Origin: Bacteroidales bacterium
Lineage (GTDB): Bacteria > Bacteroidota > Bacteroidia > Bacteroidales > P3
DNA length: 64,000 nucleotides
Direction: 5' to 3'
NCBI GenBank assembly: GCA_009785505.1
Contig: WQWA01000001.1
Span: 1 to 64,000, forward strand
Positions 8,513 to 16,567 of this stretch are shown here, piece by piece. Every line of letters begins with the position of its first letter. The stretch's first letter is position 1. Below the pieces are notes generated by a model. That model saw nothing but the letters and a program-made list of their open reading frames with translations. It was not told the origin of the DNA and did no database searches. The translations under genes were made by a program, and so were the position numbers.

Positions 8513-9676
8513 CTAATATCTATTTTCATCTTTTGCATCTATCTCTTTATCGTCAATCTTTTTCTTGTTCATTTCGCGCCAAGCGTACCAAACGTAAGCT
8601 ATCACAAGCGGTGTTATCAGCGAAGCATAGCTCATTGCAACCAGTGTGTAGAAGCTCGACGAACTGTTTTGAATGTGCAAACTGTGCTGCAAAAATTCGC
8701 CGTAAGCCGGGTAGAAAGCTGTGTTGTTGAGCCCTGCCGTGAGGAAAAGCGCAAAAACGGTCAGAATCGTGCCTGCACCCGCAAGCCAAATGCCTTTCGC
8801 CGAGCGAACAAATGCTCCTAAACCAATTCCTGCCAACACCAGCACAACACCGGCGAGTAAGAACAAGCCGACAAGCGGCATTTCAATCAAATTGCGGAAA
8901 TACTTGTACGGCTCCATCGCAATCACCCCTGCTTCGTTGTATGCAAATCCGTCTTTCAACAAGATATTAATCAAAAAGAAAAGGAAAAACACCAAAAATG
9001 GAACTGCCATAATTTTTACCATTCGAGCTGCCTTTTGCACAATGCCATCGTCAGACACATTATTAATAAAGTAAAGTGCTCCGAGAATACGCGCCAAGCA
9101 AAAGACGGCTAACCCTAAAGACAAATTGATAAACGTTGCATAACGCGTGAAGTCGAACGCCAACTCCAAACCACGCGCTCCGCCTCGCCATACCGAACTG
9201 ATTGTTCCCGCATGGTTGTTAACGATTTCAAATTTCGAGCCGGTGAAAAATGTTGCAACAGCCGTTCCAAGAAGAATGGTTCCCAAAAGTCCGGTGATAA
9301 TCAAAAACATTTCGTAGGTTTTTTCGCCAAACAAATTGTCTGTGTATGAACGAAACCTATATCCAATCGGCTGAAGGACAAAACAGAGCAATATCAAAAT
9401 CCAAACCCAATACGCACCACCGAAACTTGTCGCATAAAAAAGCGGAAAAGCGGCAAAAAATCCTGCTCCGAAAGTAACCAACGTGGTAAATGTGAGTGGG
9501 TATTTATGCCCAAGGCTATTTACTAAAATATCGCGCTCTCGCTTTGTTTTTCCAATGCTGTAAATCAAGGTTTGCCCGCCTTGAACAAACAATAGAAAGA
9601 CAAGAAACCCGCCCAACAATGACACTAATATAAACCAATAGTGTTGTAATGCTAAATGTGACATATTTTCAAACAT
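8513..9676 (-). CDS. cydB: Cytochrome bd ubiquinol/menaquinol oxidase subunit II
   Basis: A 387-residue integral membrane protein with about eight or nine hydrophobic segments, the normal CydB length. It starts 6 nt after the cydA stop. CydB pairs with CydA in the inner membrane to form the high-affinity oxygen reductase that oxidises quinol without pumping protons. Recognisable parts are the N-terminal helix region (HYWFILVSLLGGFLVFLLFVQGGQTL) and the closing helix SYASLITPLVIAYVWYAWREM. It suggests microaerobic or nanaerobic respiration or oxygen scavenging. No CydX or CydC/CydD assembly gene is nearby. Confidence 0.96.
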   Translation of the reverse strand: MFENMSHLALQHYWFILVSLLGGFLVFLLFVQGGQTLIYSIGKTKRERDILVNSLGHKYPLTFTTLVTFGAGFFAAFPLFYATSFGGAYWVWILILLCFVLQPIGYRFRSYTDNLFGEKTYEMFLIITGLLGTILLGTAVATFFTGSKFEIVNNHAGTISSVWRGGARGLELAFDFTRYATFINLSLGLAVFCLARILGALYFINNVSDDGIVQKAARMVKIMAVPFLVFFLFFLINILLKDGFAYNEAGVIAMEPYKYFRNLIEMPLVGLFLLAGVVLVLAGIGLGAFVRSAKGIWLAGAGTILTVFALFLTAGLNNTAFYPAYGEFLQHSLHIQNSSSSFYTLVAMSYASLITPLVIAYVWYAWREMNKKKIDDKEIDAKDENRY

Positions 9677-9682
9677 AGCTTT

Positions 9683-11263
9683 TTATCCCTCCTTCGGACC
9701 TTTTTTTATTTGTGCAAACATAATTTTCAACGCAGCAACGAATAAAGCACTGAGCAATACAGCAAACACAAGAAGTGTTGTTTGAACAGCTCCAACGCTC
9801 ATCTCGGAAGTAACTCCGGCAAAAGTCGGCATTAAATCCTGTACAACCCAAGGCTGACGTCCAACTTCTGCTACTACCCAACCAGCCTGAGTTGATATGT
9901 AAACTAATGGAATACAAATTAAAGCTAAACGATAAAAAAGTTTTTTATTTCCGTCCAATTTATCTTTGTAAGCCCACCAACCGAATAAACCCAACACGAA
10001 GATGAACAAAAATCCTAAACCAATCATAATGCGGAACGACCAATAATTGAGTGGAACATTCGGAACTAATCGAGCAATGTTCTGTCTGAACACATCCGGA
10101 TTTTCATCGTAGAAAAATCCGTATCCGAAATGAGCAAAATATTCACTCAACCATACTTCGTCGTTAAACAATGCTCTGAGCCGTGCGTGTTCTTCCGGAT
10201 CGGTATCTCTCGCTTCGCGCAATTCTCGCAAAGCCGTTTGTGCGACCCTTCCACGCCTAGCTCGTTCGTAAGCCGACATAATACCGCGCTCCTTGTTTCC
10301 TTCAATCAAATCCACAATACCGGGAACAAAGCCGGTAAAGCTGTTTGTCGCCATAAACGATAGCAAGTTCGGAATTTTCAGTCCTCTCATTTCTAATTCA
10401 TAAGGACGTTCCGGATTGTTTGTGCTTCTGCTGAAAGCTACAACTGAAAACGGTGCACCTTCTTGTCCTTCAAACAATCCTTCGATGGCAGCAAGTTTCA
10501 TCGGCTGTTTTTGTCCAACGTGCACTGCCGAAAAATGCCCTGAAATCATCACAACCGCCAAACCAAAAAGTCCGACCGATGCGCCCACCAAAATACTCTT
10601 GCGAGCCAATTCTTTGTGGCGATTTTTGAGCAAATACCAACTGCTGATACCAACCACAACGACTCCGCCCGTAACAAATCCGGCAGAAACCGAGTGGAAA
10701 AATTTAGTTATCGCCACCGGCGACAAGATAACTGCCCAAAAATCAATCATTTCATTTCGAGCAAGGTCAGGATTAAATTGCATTCCAACAGGATATTGCA
10801 TCCATGCGTTTGCAATCAAAATCCACAAGGCGGAAATACACGCACTTCCAGCGACCAGCCAAGTTGAAAGTAAGTGAAAGCCTTTGCTCACTCTGTTCCA
10901 ACCAAAAAACATAACAGCAAAAAATGCTGCCTTCAAAAAGAATGCCATAAAGCCTTCAATGGCCAACGGCGCACCGAATACATCGCCGACAAACCAAGAA
11001 TAGTTCGACCAGTTTGTTCCGAATTGAAATTCCAGAATAATTCCTGAGGCAACGCCTAATGCCAAATTTACTCCGAAAAGAATCATCCAAAACTTGGTCA
11101 AGTTTTTCCATTCCTCGTTGTTGGTGCGCACATAAAGTGTGTGCATAACGGCAACAATAACCGCCAATCCCAACGTGAGCGATACAAAAATCCAGTGATA
11201 CATAGCCGTTACCGCAAATTGCAGTCGCGACCAGTCAACTAACGAAAAATCAACATGTTCCAT
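9683..11263 (-). CDS. cydA: Cytochrome bd oxidase subunit I
   Basis: A 526-residue CydA with the haem-ligand histidine in the first helix (AMYHWIFVSLTLG) and the hallmark GWVVAEVGRQPW motif near the C-terminus. An extended hydrophilic Q-loop between about residues 255 and 385 is where quinol binds. It transfers electrons from quinol to the b558/b595/d haem chain. It lies second in the order DUF4492-cydA-cydB, 55 nt after the small gene. Start at ATG 11263 (MEHVDFSLVDWSRLQF), which fits the family. Confidence 0.97.
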   Translation of the reverse strand: MEHVDFSLVDWSRLQFAVTAMYHWIFVSLTLGLAVIVAVMHTLYVRTNNEEWKNLTKFWMILFGVNLALGVASGIILEFQFGTNWSNYSWFVGDVFGAPLAIEGFMAFFLKAAFFAVMFFGWNRVSKGFHLLSTWLVAGSACISALWILIANAWMQYPVGMQFNPDLARNEMIDFWAVILSPVAITKFFHSVSAGFVTGGVVVVGISSWYLLKNRHKELARKSILVGASVGLFGLAVVMISGHFSAVHVGQKQPMKLAAIEGLFEGQEGAPFSVVAFSRSTNNPERPYELEMRGLKIPNLLSFMATNSFTGFVPGIVDLIEGNKERGIMSAYERARRGRVAQTALRELREARDTDPEEHARLRALFNDEVWLSEYFAHFGYGFFYDENPDVFRQNIARLVPNVPLNYWSFRIMIGLGFLFIFVLGLFGWWAYKDKLDGNKKLFYRLALICIPLVYISTQAGWVVAEVGRQPWVVQDLMPTFAGVTSEMSVGAVQTTLLVFAVLLSALFVAALKIMFAQIKKGPKEG

Positions 11264-11318
11264 ACGCTTTTCAAATTAATACTTTGGTTCATTTGTAATT
11301 ATATTGTGTAAAAAATCG

Positions 11319-11522
11319 TTATCGTATTAATCGTTCAAGCACATATCTGCCTCGTTCCTCTTCAGTTTCAAATTTAGTTTCTAAAAAATGTGGAAAAAAA
11401 TACGGTTTAATAATCAAAAACAGGATGAGAAAGGTAGTAACAGCAAAAATCACCACCGCCACTCCGATAGAGTTTTTTCTGATTTCGCTAATGCAGTATT
11501 TGCAAATTTTATCGAACTTCAT
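11319..11522 (-). CDS. Small DUF4492 membrane protein upstream of cydA
   Basis: A 67-residue protein with one transmembrane segment (about residues 18-40) and the conserved tail YFFPHFLETKFETEEERGRYV, which matches the DUF4492 family. In Bacteroidota this family is repeatedly found directly before cydA. It probably helps assemble or stabilise cytochrome bd; that role is inferred from conserved synteny, not from any motif. First gene of the cyd operon. Confidence 0.85.
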   Translation of the reverse strand: MKFDKICKYCISEIRKNSIGVAVVIFAVTTFLILFLIIKPYFFPHFLETKFETEEERGRYVLERLIR

Positions 11523-11603
11523 GGGTGTTGTTTAATGCTGTTATCGACCATGTGAAATTTTAAAACGCCGTTTTTACAAAATGGTTATGTGTCTATGTTC
11601 AAA

Positions 11604-12359
11604 TTAGATTAATCCCATATCCTTGGCTCTGTACACCGCAGCTGCCTGTGTTTGAGCTCCCAGTTTATCAAGTGCTTCCTTTTTTTTCCGTTCAACCGCT
11701 CTCAAGCTCATACCGAGATGACCACTTATTTGTTTGATAGCCATCCCCTGGGCAAGATAACCTAAAATTGCAATCTCATCTTCGACTAATTGCCTATATC
11801 GAGACTTAACAAATTTGCCATCAATAAAGTCGTACCGATCGCCGGTTTTGACACAATCAATACATGCCTTTGTAGTTTTATACGTGAGTGACAGTGCGGA
11901 AACACAGCACAAAGCCAACCAAATATTTCCTTCCTTATCCAATTGATAAGGAACTAATCGGTGATGGAGAGTAACCTCTGTGCCGTTTGGATTTTTTGCC
12001 AGCAAGTCAAAAGAAAATACAAGCTCCATACGCATCTCAAAGTCATCATACTCCAAAAGAATCTTTCCCGCTTCGGCAACCATTGTTCTCAACCATTCTT
12101 TTTCGTCATCCGATAAAATTCTATTGTAAAACTCTATACTTCCGTTTCTAACTACTTCAGTCGGAAATCCGGCTATCGTAAATCCTTCAAGATAATTGAC
12201 AATAATTTCTTCTTTCTGAAAATCAATCACGCATAAATAACTATTGCTAGCACGACCAATATACCCTAACATACATTTAGTTTGATCTAAACAGTGACTG
12301 TTTTTGATTTTTTTACAAACCATTAGTTCGCTTTCTTCTTGGGGAAATGTAGTATCCAT
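11604..12359 (-). CDS. LuxR/GerE-type transcriptional regulator
   Basis: A 251-residue protein. Residues about 185-251 form a GerE-type helix-turn-helix (EIAILGYLAQGMAIKQISGHLGMSLRAVERKKKEALDKLG), which binds DNA. The N-terminal ~170 residues are not a response-regulator receiver (no conserved Asp/Lys pattern seen); the beta-rich shape and 'GTEVTLHHRLVPYQLDKEGNIWLALCCVS' suggest a PAS-like sensor, as in other Bacteroidota LuxR proteins. It has its own promoter. Position beside the cyd operon hints at redox or oxygen control, but this is a guess. Target unknown. Confidence 0.8.
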   Translation of the reverse strand: MDTTFPQEESELMVCKKIKNSHCLDQTKCMLGYIGRASNSYLCVIDFQKEEIIVNYLEGFTIAGFPTEVVRNGSIEFYNRILSDDEKEWLRTMVAEAGKILLEYDDFEMRMELVFSFDLLAKNPNGTEVTLHHRLVPYQLDKEGNIWLALCCVSALSLTYKTTKACIDCVKTGDRYDFIDGKFVKSRYRQLVEDEIAILGYLAQGMAIKQISGHLGMSLRAVERKKKEALDKLGAQTQAAAVYRAKDMGLI

Positions 12360-12483
12360 AAAACCAGTATTTATTGTATTTTCAAATTATCAAATAGTCT
12401 AAATTAAAAATTACCAAAACTTCTCATAAATTTTTCATGCAAAATTGAAAATAATGTAGACAATATCCATATAAATAACACTA

Positions 12484-12514
12484 CAAAGATACACAAAGAA
12501 TTTCATTTTCCAAT
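12484..12514 (-). promoter_or_regulatory. Promoter of the LuxR-type regulator
   Basis: The minus strand reads TATCTTTG (12491-12484) with ATTG 19 nt upstream (12514-12511). The -33 element abuts the 16-mer repeat at 12513. This gives a leader of about 115 nt before the ATG. Confidence 0.65.
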
Positions 12515-12623
12515 GGCGGTTCTTCGCAAAATTATCACTAAAAGAAACCACAACAAAAGCAAAAGAGCACATTTAGAATGTTTTATCCTGTTTCTTTTAA
12601 TATAAAAATGGCGGTTTTTCGCA
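12513..12623. repeat. Second direct-repeat pair ATGGCGGTT(T/C)TTCGCA
   Basis: Copies at 12513-12528 (one mismatch) and 12608-12623 flank 79 nt of AT-rich DNA, the same arrangement as at 8301-8426. The first internal bases are also alike (cactattaaa versus tcactaaaag). The stretch 12360-12658 otherwise shows only the regulator promoter. Confidence 0.75.
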
Positions 12624-12658
12624 AAATTTTGTTTCCTTGAAAAAGAAATTGATTTTTG

Positions 12659-12747
12659 CGGAGAGACAGGGATTCGAACCCTGGAAGCCCTTTTGGAGCT
12701 TACACACTTTCCAGGCGTGCGCCTTCGACCAACTCGGCCACCTCTCC
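12659..12747 (-). tRNA. tRNA-Ser (anticodon GGA)
   Basis: On the minus strand the acceptor arm GGAGAGG pairs with TCTCTCC, with G as discriminator. The D-arm reads GGCCGAGTTGG, the anticodon loop CTGGAAA gives GGA (reads UCC/UCU), a long variable arm (GTGTAAGCTCCAAAAGGGC) marks a class II tRNA, and the T-arm is GGGTTCGAATCCC. The length is 89 nt. CCA is not encoded. Confidence 0.97.
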
Positions 12748-12764
12748 GGTTACTATTCGGGGTG

Positions 12765-12795
12765 CAAAGATACGAAAAAAAAACGAAACTACAAA
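12765..12795 (-). promoter_or_regulatory. tRNA-Ser promoter
   Basis: The minus strand has TTTG (12795-12792), a 19-nt spacer and TATCTTTG (12772-12765), a full match to the Bacteroidota housekeeping promoter, 17 nt before the tRNA. Confidence 0.85.
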
Positions 12796-12900
12796 ACGTC
12801 ATGTCAAGCGGAGCGAAGTGCAGTCGAGGCATCCCCTTGAGCAGGAGGATCCCTCGACGGAGTCTATCCCGAGCGAGGTCGAGGGGCTCGGGATGACGGC
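12796..12900. repeat. Dispersed palindromic repeat at the 3' end of the helicase gene
   Basis: About 105 nt with outer ends CGTCATG...GGGATGACG and inner inverted segments (CCCTCGAC / GTCGAGGG, 12850-12884). It is related to the CGTCATTGCGAG and CGTCATTCC elements elsewhere in this window. The last ~12 codons and the stop (TAG) of the RecD-like gene lie inside it. Confidence 0.75.
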
Positions 12901-14330
12901 ACAAAAAAATTGTCTGCAAAATTCACTAAATAAACACATTCCGTTGCGCGCGTGATCGCTGTGTACATCCACCGCAAAAACTCTGCATTTAACATGTCTT
13001 CGGTAAAATAACCTTGATCAATGAATACCGCTTTCCATTGTCCACCCTGCGTTTTGTGAGCAGTAAGTGCATAAGCAAATTTAACTTGCAGGGCGTTTAG
13101 GTATGGATTTTGCTTGATTTCGGCAAAACGTTTGCGTTTGTTGGGAATGTGCTCGTAATCTTTACTCACTTCGTTCCAAAGTCGCATGGAATCTTGGTAA
13201 GAGAGTGCTGGAGATTCTAAATCAATCGTGTTTAAGAGTAATTTAACCTCTAAATTCGGCTCGTCGGGATAATCTTTTAATTGCAAACTCACATTGGCAA
13301 ATTGAAAGCCGTACATTTTCTCAAATCCGCGAATGCGTTGGATTTCGAGCATGTCGCCATTGGCGATAAATCCGATATCAGATGTTTCAGGAAGCCAAAA
13401 ATAATTGTTTTTAAGCGTCATCATCAAATCCCCGCCCGACAACGATTCCTCTCGAAACAGCAAGCGATTCCGTACTTCTTGATTAAATAAGTTTGCCCGT
13501 TTGTTGGAACGTGTGATGATTGCAATTTCGTCTGATGAATACTTAGAATAGGCGTCGTTCAGTGTGTCTTCGAGTTCCGAACCGTTGATTTTTTTTATGT
13601 CGGTATAATCATTTGTATCAAATAACGGTAGTGAAAAATCATCGGTTGCCAACTTAATTCTGAGCATTGTCGCATTGTACAAAACACCTGAATCCTGCGA
13701 TTGACGGACGACTTCACGCATTTCTTCCGAAAAAATTTCGCAATCAAACGTATGTTTCAAAAATTCCAAATCCAATGCAGGGCTCGCATCCAAGCCCACA
13801 GGCGGAAGTTGTGCCGTATCGCCAACTAAAATCAGTTTGCAATTCACCCCGCTATTCACATAATTTACCAAATCTTCCAACAGACTGCGAACCGCAAACA
13901 TACTCGTTTCCGATGAAAGGTTGATGTCAGGAATCATAGAAGCCTCGTCAACAATAAAAATTGTGTTGCGATGCATGTTTTTGTTCAATTTAGTTCGAAA
14001 TCCGCCGAATTCATCTACATGACTTCTATAAATTTTTTTGTGAATGGTAAAAGCCTTTTGTCCGGAATATCCTGCCAAAATCTTTGACGCACGTCCAGTT
14101 GGAGCAAGCAAAACCGACCGCAGATTGAAATTTCGCAAAGCCCGAACAAAGGCTCCAACCACCGTTGTTTTTCCTGTTCCTGCATAACCTTTCAATACAA
14201 AAAACGAAGGTTCTCTGAAGCGAATCAAAAATTCACTAAGCCGTTCTACAACTAACTTTTGGTCGTTTGTCGGTTCAACCGAAAATTGCGATGCAATGAT
14301 GTCGAAGACCTCCTTACTTGTCATCCTCAA
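12864..14330 (-). CDS. RecD-like superfamily 1 DNA helicase
   Basis: A 488-residue ATP-dependent helicase. Visible motifs: Walker A GYAGTGKTT (residues 48-56), motif II IVDEASMI, motif III LVGDTAQLPPVG, and the C-terminal UvrD-like motifs YALTAHKTQGGQW and YTAITRATECVYLV. This fits the AAA_30/UvrD_C_2 proteins of Bacteroidota (shorter than RecD2), which act in repair or recombination. The last residues (VPSSRAPRPRSG) are encoded by a palindromic repeat, so the native C-terminus may have been replaced. The 5' end overlaps the ftsA stop by 17 nt, so it is probably co-transcribed, and it occupies the place where ftsZ usually sits. Confidence 0.88.
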   Translation of the reverse strand: MRMTSKEVFDIIASQFSVEPTNDQKLVVERLSEFLIRFREPSFFVLKGYAGTGKTTVVGAFVRALRNFNLRSVLLAPTGRASKILAGYSGQKAFTIHKKIYRSHVDEFGGFRTKLNKNMHRNTIFIVDEASMIPDINLSSETSMFAVRSLLEDLVNYVNSGVNCKLILVGDTAQLPPVGLDASPALDLEFLKHTFDCEIFSEEMREVVRQSQDSGVLYNATMLRIKLATDDFSLPLFDTNDYTDIKKINGSELEDTLNDAYSKYSSDEIAIITRSNKRANLFNQEVRNRLLFREESLSGGDLMMTLKNNYFWLPETSDIGFIANGDMLEIQRIRGFEKMYGFQFANVSLQLKDYPDEPNLEVKLLLNTIDLESPALSYQDSMRLWNEVSKDYEHIPNKRKRFAEIKQNPYLNALQVKFAYALTAHKTQGGQWKAVFIDQGYFTEDMLNAEFLRWMYTAITRATECVYLVNFADNFFVPSSRAPRPRSG

Positions 14331-15639
14331 TTTCGTTCATAAAATCTCCTAAAACATCCGTGATTTTTCCAAATCCCAACGAAATTTTTGAGAATAGCGA
14401 AGGTCCTTGTACTTTCGATTTTTTAGGTTTTCTCGGAGTTTCCTCAATCGTTTCTTCAACAATTGTTTCCTCCTCTATTTCAACGGGCATTTCTTTATCC
14501 AGTCCCCACATCACTAATCCTACGCCCGTGGCGAAAATCGGATTTGCAATCGGCTCGTTATTTTCGGACGAAGCCAGATGTTCATTCGGATATCCGATTC
14601 GTGTATCCATGTGCGTAACAAATTCCGTAAGTTGCGACACATGTCTGAGCAAAGATCCTCCACCCGTAAGAACAACACCGCCTATGAGCTTCTTCTCATA
14701 ACCCGATGCTTTGATTTCGTAAAGTACATTTTCCAAAATATCCTCCATGCGTGCTTGAATGATGCCCGAAAGATTTTTTAGAGAAATTTCTTTGGGCGGA
14801 CGACCGCGAAGTCCAGGAATTGAGATAATCGCATCTTCTTTATTTTCGGAAGCCAACGCCGAGCCGAATTTTTCTTTCAGTTTTTTGGCTTGTGGTTCAA
14901 TAATCACACATCCGCCTTGAATATCTTCGGTGATAATGTTTCCGCCAAGGGCAATCACAGCTGTATGTCGAAGTACATCTTCGTGATAAATCGCAATATC
15001 CGTAGTTCCACCACCGATATCCACAAGTGCAACGCCTGCCAAATAATCTTTATCATCAAGAACTGCCGAAGCCGAAGCCAAAGGCTCTAAGATAAGATCT
15101 TTGAGCACCAAACCGGCTTTTTCCACACTTCGCATGATGTTTTTGATTGCTGAAGTTTGTCCGGTAATGATGTGAAAATTAGCGGCCAGTGTACTTCCGG
15201 ACATACCAACCGGATTTTTAATTCCGGATATGCCGTCAATGATAAATTCTTGCGGAATCACATGCAAAATTTTCTCGCCCGGCTCCACTTGAATTTTTTT
15301 CATCAACTCAACAAAGTCTTCTACTTCAACTTGCGTGATTTCCTCTTCGTTGGTACGAATCTGCTCACTTCGACGTTGAAAACTTTTGATGTGTTGTCCG
15401 GCAATACCCACATAAACCTCTTTGATTTTAATTCCGGAACGCAATTCCGCTTCTTCAACGGAGGTCTTTATTGACTCTACGGTTTTATCAATGTTCATCA
15501 CCGAACCGCGCATAATTCCTGCGGAAGGAGCGTTTCCGTGACCTAAAATTTCGATTTTTCCGTACTCGTTTTTTCGTGCGACAATGACCGCAATTTTTGT
15601 GGTGCCGATGTCTAATCCTACTACAATGTTCGTTTTCAT
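14314..15639 (-). CDS. ftsA: Cell division protein FtsA
   Basis: Actin-like ATPase that tethers FtsZ to the membrane and recruits the divisome. The phosphate-1 motif GLDIGTTKIAVIV sits at the start. A central SHS2/SHS1C region and phosphate-2 (VALVDIGGGTTDIAIY) follow, and the adenosine motif is GGVVLTGGGSLL. A proline/lysine linker leads to a C-terminal amphipathic helix (SKISLGFGKITDVLGDFM), the membrane-targeting sequence. I chose the ATG at 15639 (MKTNIVVGLD); a longer GTG frame to 15666 runs into a palindrome and adds non-conserved residues. ftsQ lies upstream. ftsZ, its usual next neighbour, is absent. Confidence 0.95.
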   Translation of the reverse strand: MKTNIVVGLDIGTTKIAVIVARKNEYGKIEILGHGNAPSAGIMRGSVMNIDKTVESIKTSVEEAELRSGIKIKEVYVGIAGQHIKSFQRRSEQIRTNEEEITQVEVEDFVELMKKIQVEPGEKILHVIPQEFIIDGISGIKNPVGMSGSTLAANFHIITGQTSAIKNIMRSVEKAGLVLKDLILEPLASASAVLDDKDYLAGVALVDIGGGTTDIAIYHEDVLRHTAVIALGGNIITEDIQGGCVIIEPQAKKLKEKFGSALASENKEDAIISIPGLRGRPPKEISLKNLSGIIQARMEDILENVLYEIKASGYEKKLIGGVVLTGGGSLLRHVSQLTEFVTHMDTRIGYPNEHLASSENNEPIANPIFATGVGLVMWGLDKEMPVEIEEETIVEETIEETPRKPKKSKVQGPSLFSKISLGFGKITDVLGDFMNEIEDDK

Positions 15640-15658
15640 ATTATAAGTGTTTTTGTTG

Positions 15659-15678
15659 AGACGCACGGCCGTGCGTCT
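15659..15678. repeat. 20-nt palindrome between ftsQ and ftsA
   Basis: Perfect palindrome AGACGCACGGCCGTGCGTCT. A near copy (two changes) sits at 25678-25697 between murD and ftsW. With short T runs after it, it could act as a weak attenuator, but both copies look like one dispersed repeat. Confidence 0.75.
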
Positions 15679-15701
15679 TTACCGTTGTTATTATTTTATG
15701 T

Positions 15702-16493
15702 TTATATTCTCGTGCCTATTAATTGATTATCGAATTTTAAATTGATTATTCTGTATTGATTTATATCGACTTTTCGTATGGCGTGATGATAAAAATGATG
15801 CAGTCGTCGGAATTGATCTTCGAAATTTTCGGCACGTCCAAGTAAAATAATTTGGTTCCTGACATTCGAAACAAGTTCGATTTCGTTTCTCGAATTGACG
15901 TAAATTTGAGAAATCAAAGCGTTCAAAAATTCATCGTTGCGAATATAAGTTGCGAGTTGATAAATTTTGTGCAAGGTCACTCTTCCGGGAGGTACGTCAA
16001 GTGCGGACTCCACAACATTTTTATTCGGATAAAACGACTCAGAAATGTTGCCGTTCGCAACAATTACTCGTGCGCTATGATTTGGTGTTGTTGCCATTAA
16101 ACCACCATCGGAACCAATAAAAAAATGCTGGCGCTGTGCATTCTCAACACGAACAATCGGCTGGCGTTGCAACACACGAATATCAACTTCACCGGAAATT
16201 TGCGTAAACACATTCACGTTTTGAATCGCACTGTTTTGAAGCAAAAAACTCTCAATAGCATGTGTGTTCAAACTCGCGATTTGACCTTCGGGGTGAAGTT
16301 TAGCCTCAGAAAGTTTTTTGATAATTTCTTCCTCCGTAATAAAAGTTGCTCCGTTTTGCGTATCAACAAAAACTCTTACTTGGTCGGAAATCCGTTCGGA
16401 ATGCTGACGATGTGCAAACCGCAATGTCCAAACTACTCCACCGAAAAAGAGCAGAATTAACAACAAGTGCAATATGGGTTTAAATTTTTTCAT
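15702..16493 (-). CDS. ftsQ: Cell division protein FtsQ
   Basis: A 263-residue bitopic membrane protein: a short cytoplasmic tail, one transmembrane helix (residues about 7-25, ILHLLLILLFFGGVVWTLRF), then a POTRA-like segment and the beta domain. The pattern ITEEEIIKKL...ESFLLQNSAIQNVNVF...GEVDIRVLQRQPIVRV matches FtsQ/DivIB. It links early and late divisome proteins (FtsB/FtsL, FtsI). It lies between murC and ftsA, as in other dcw clusters; a paired palindromic repeat separates it from murC. Confidence 0.92.
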   Translation of the reverse strand: MKKFKPILHLLLILLFFGGVVWTLRFAHRQHSERISDQVRVFVDTQNGATFITEEEIIKKLSEAKLHPEGQIASLNTHAIESFLLQNSAIQNVNVFTQISGEVDIRVLQRQPIVRVENAQRQHFFIGSDGGLMATTPNHSARVIVANGNISESFYPNKNVVESALDVPPGRVTLHKIYQLATYIRNDEFLNALISQIYVNSRNEIELVSNVRNQIILLGRAENFEDQFRRLHHFYHHAIRKVDINQYRIINLKFDNQLIGTRI

Positions 16494-16508
16494 TTTCTTT
16501 TGTCAAAC

Positions 16509-16565
16509 GTGGCTTCGAGAACCTCAGCCACCAGAGTGCGGTCGTTGAGGCTCTCGAAACGACCG
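16509..16565. repeat. Paired palindromic repeat between murC and ftsQ
   Basis: Two adjacent inverted units: GTGGCT...AGCCAC (16509-16531) and CGGTCGTT...AACGACCG (16539-16565). Their cores (CTTCGAGAACCTCAGCCAC and its near complement GTTGAGGCTCTCGAAACG) are head to head, the same family as in the ABC-F gene at 40162-40246. Confidence 0.8.
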
Positions 16566-16567
16566 TG

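Noticed and set aside
12503-12955. Open frames on both strands around the tRNA-Ser gene
   Set aside because: They run across the tRNA and a palindromic repeat and have no family features.
15639-15666. GTG start for ftsA at 15666
   Set aside because: Adds residues from a dispersed palindrome; the family starts at MKTN at 15639. The same holds for ftsW at 25685.
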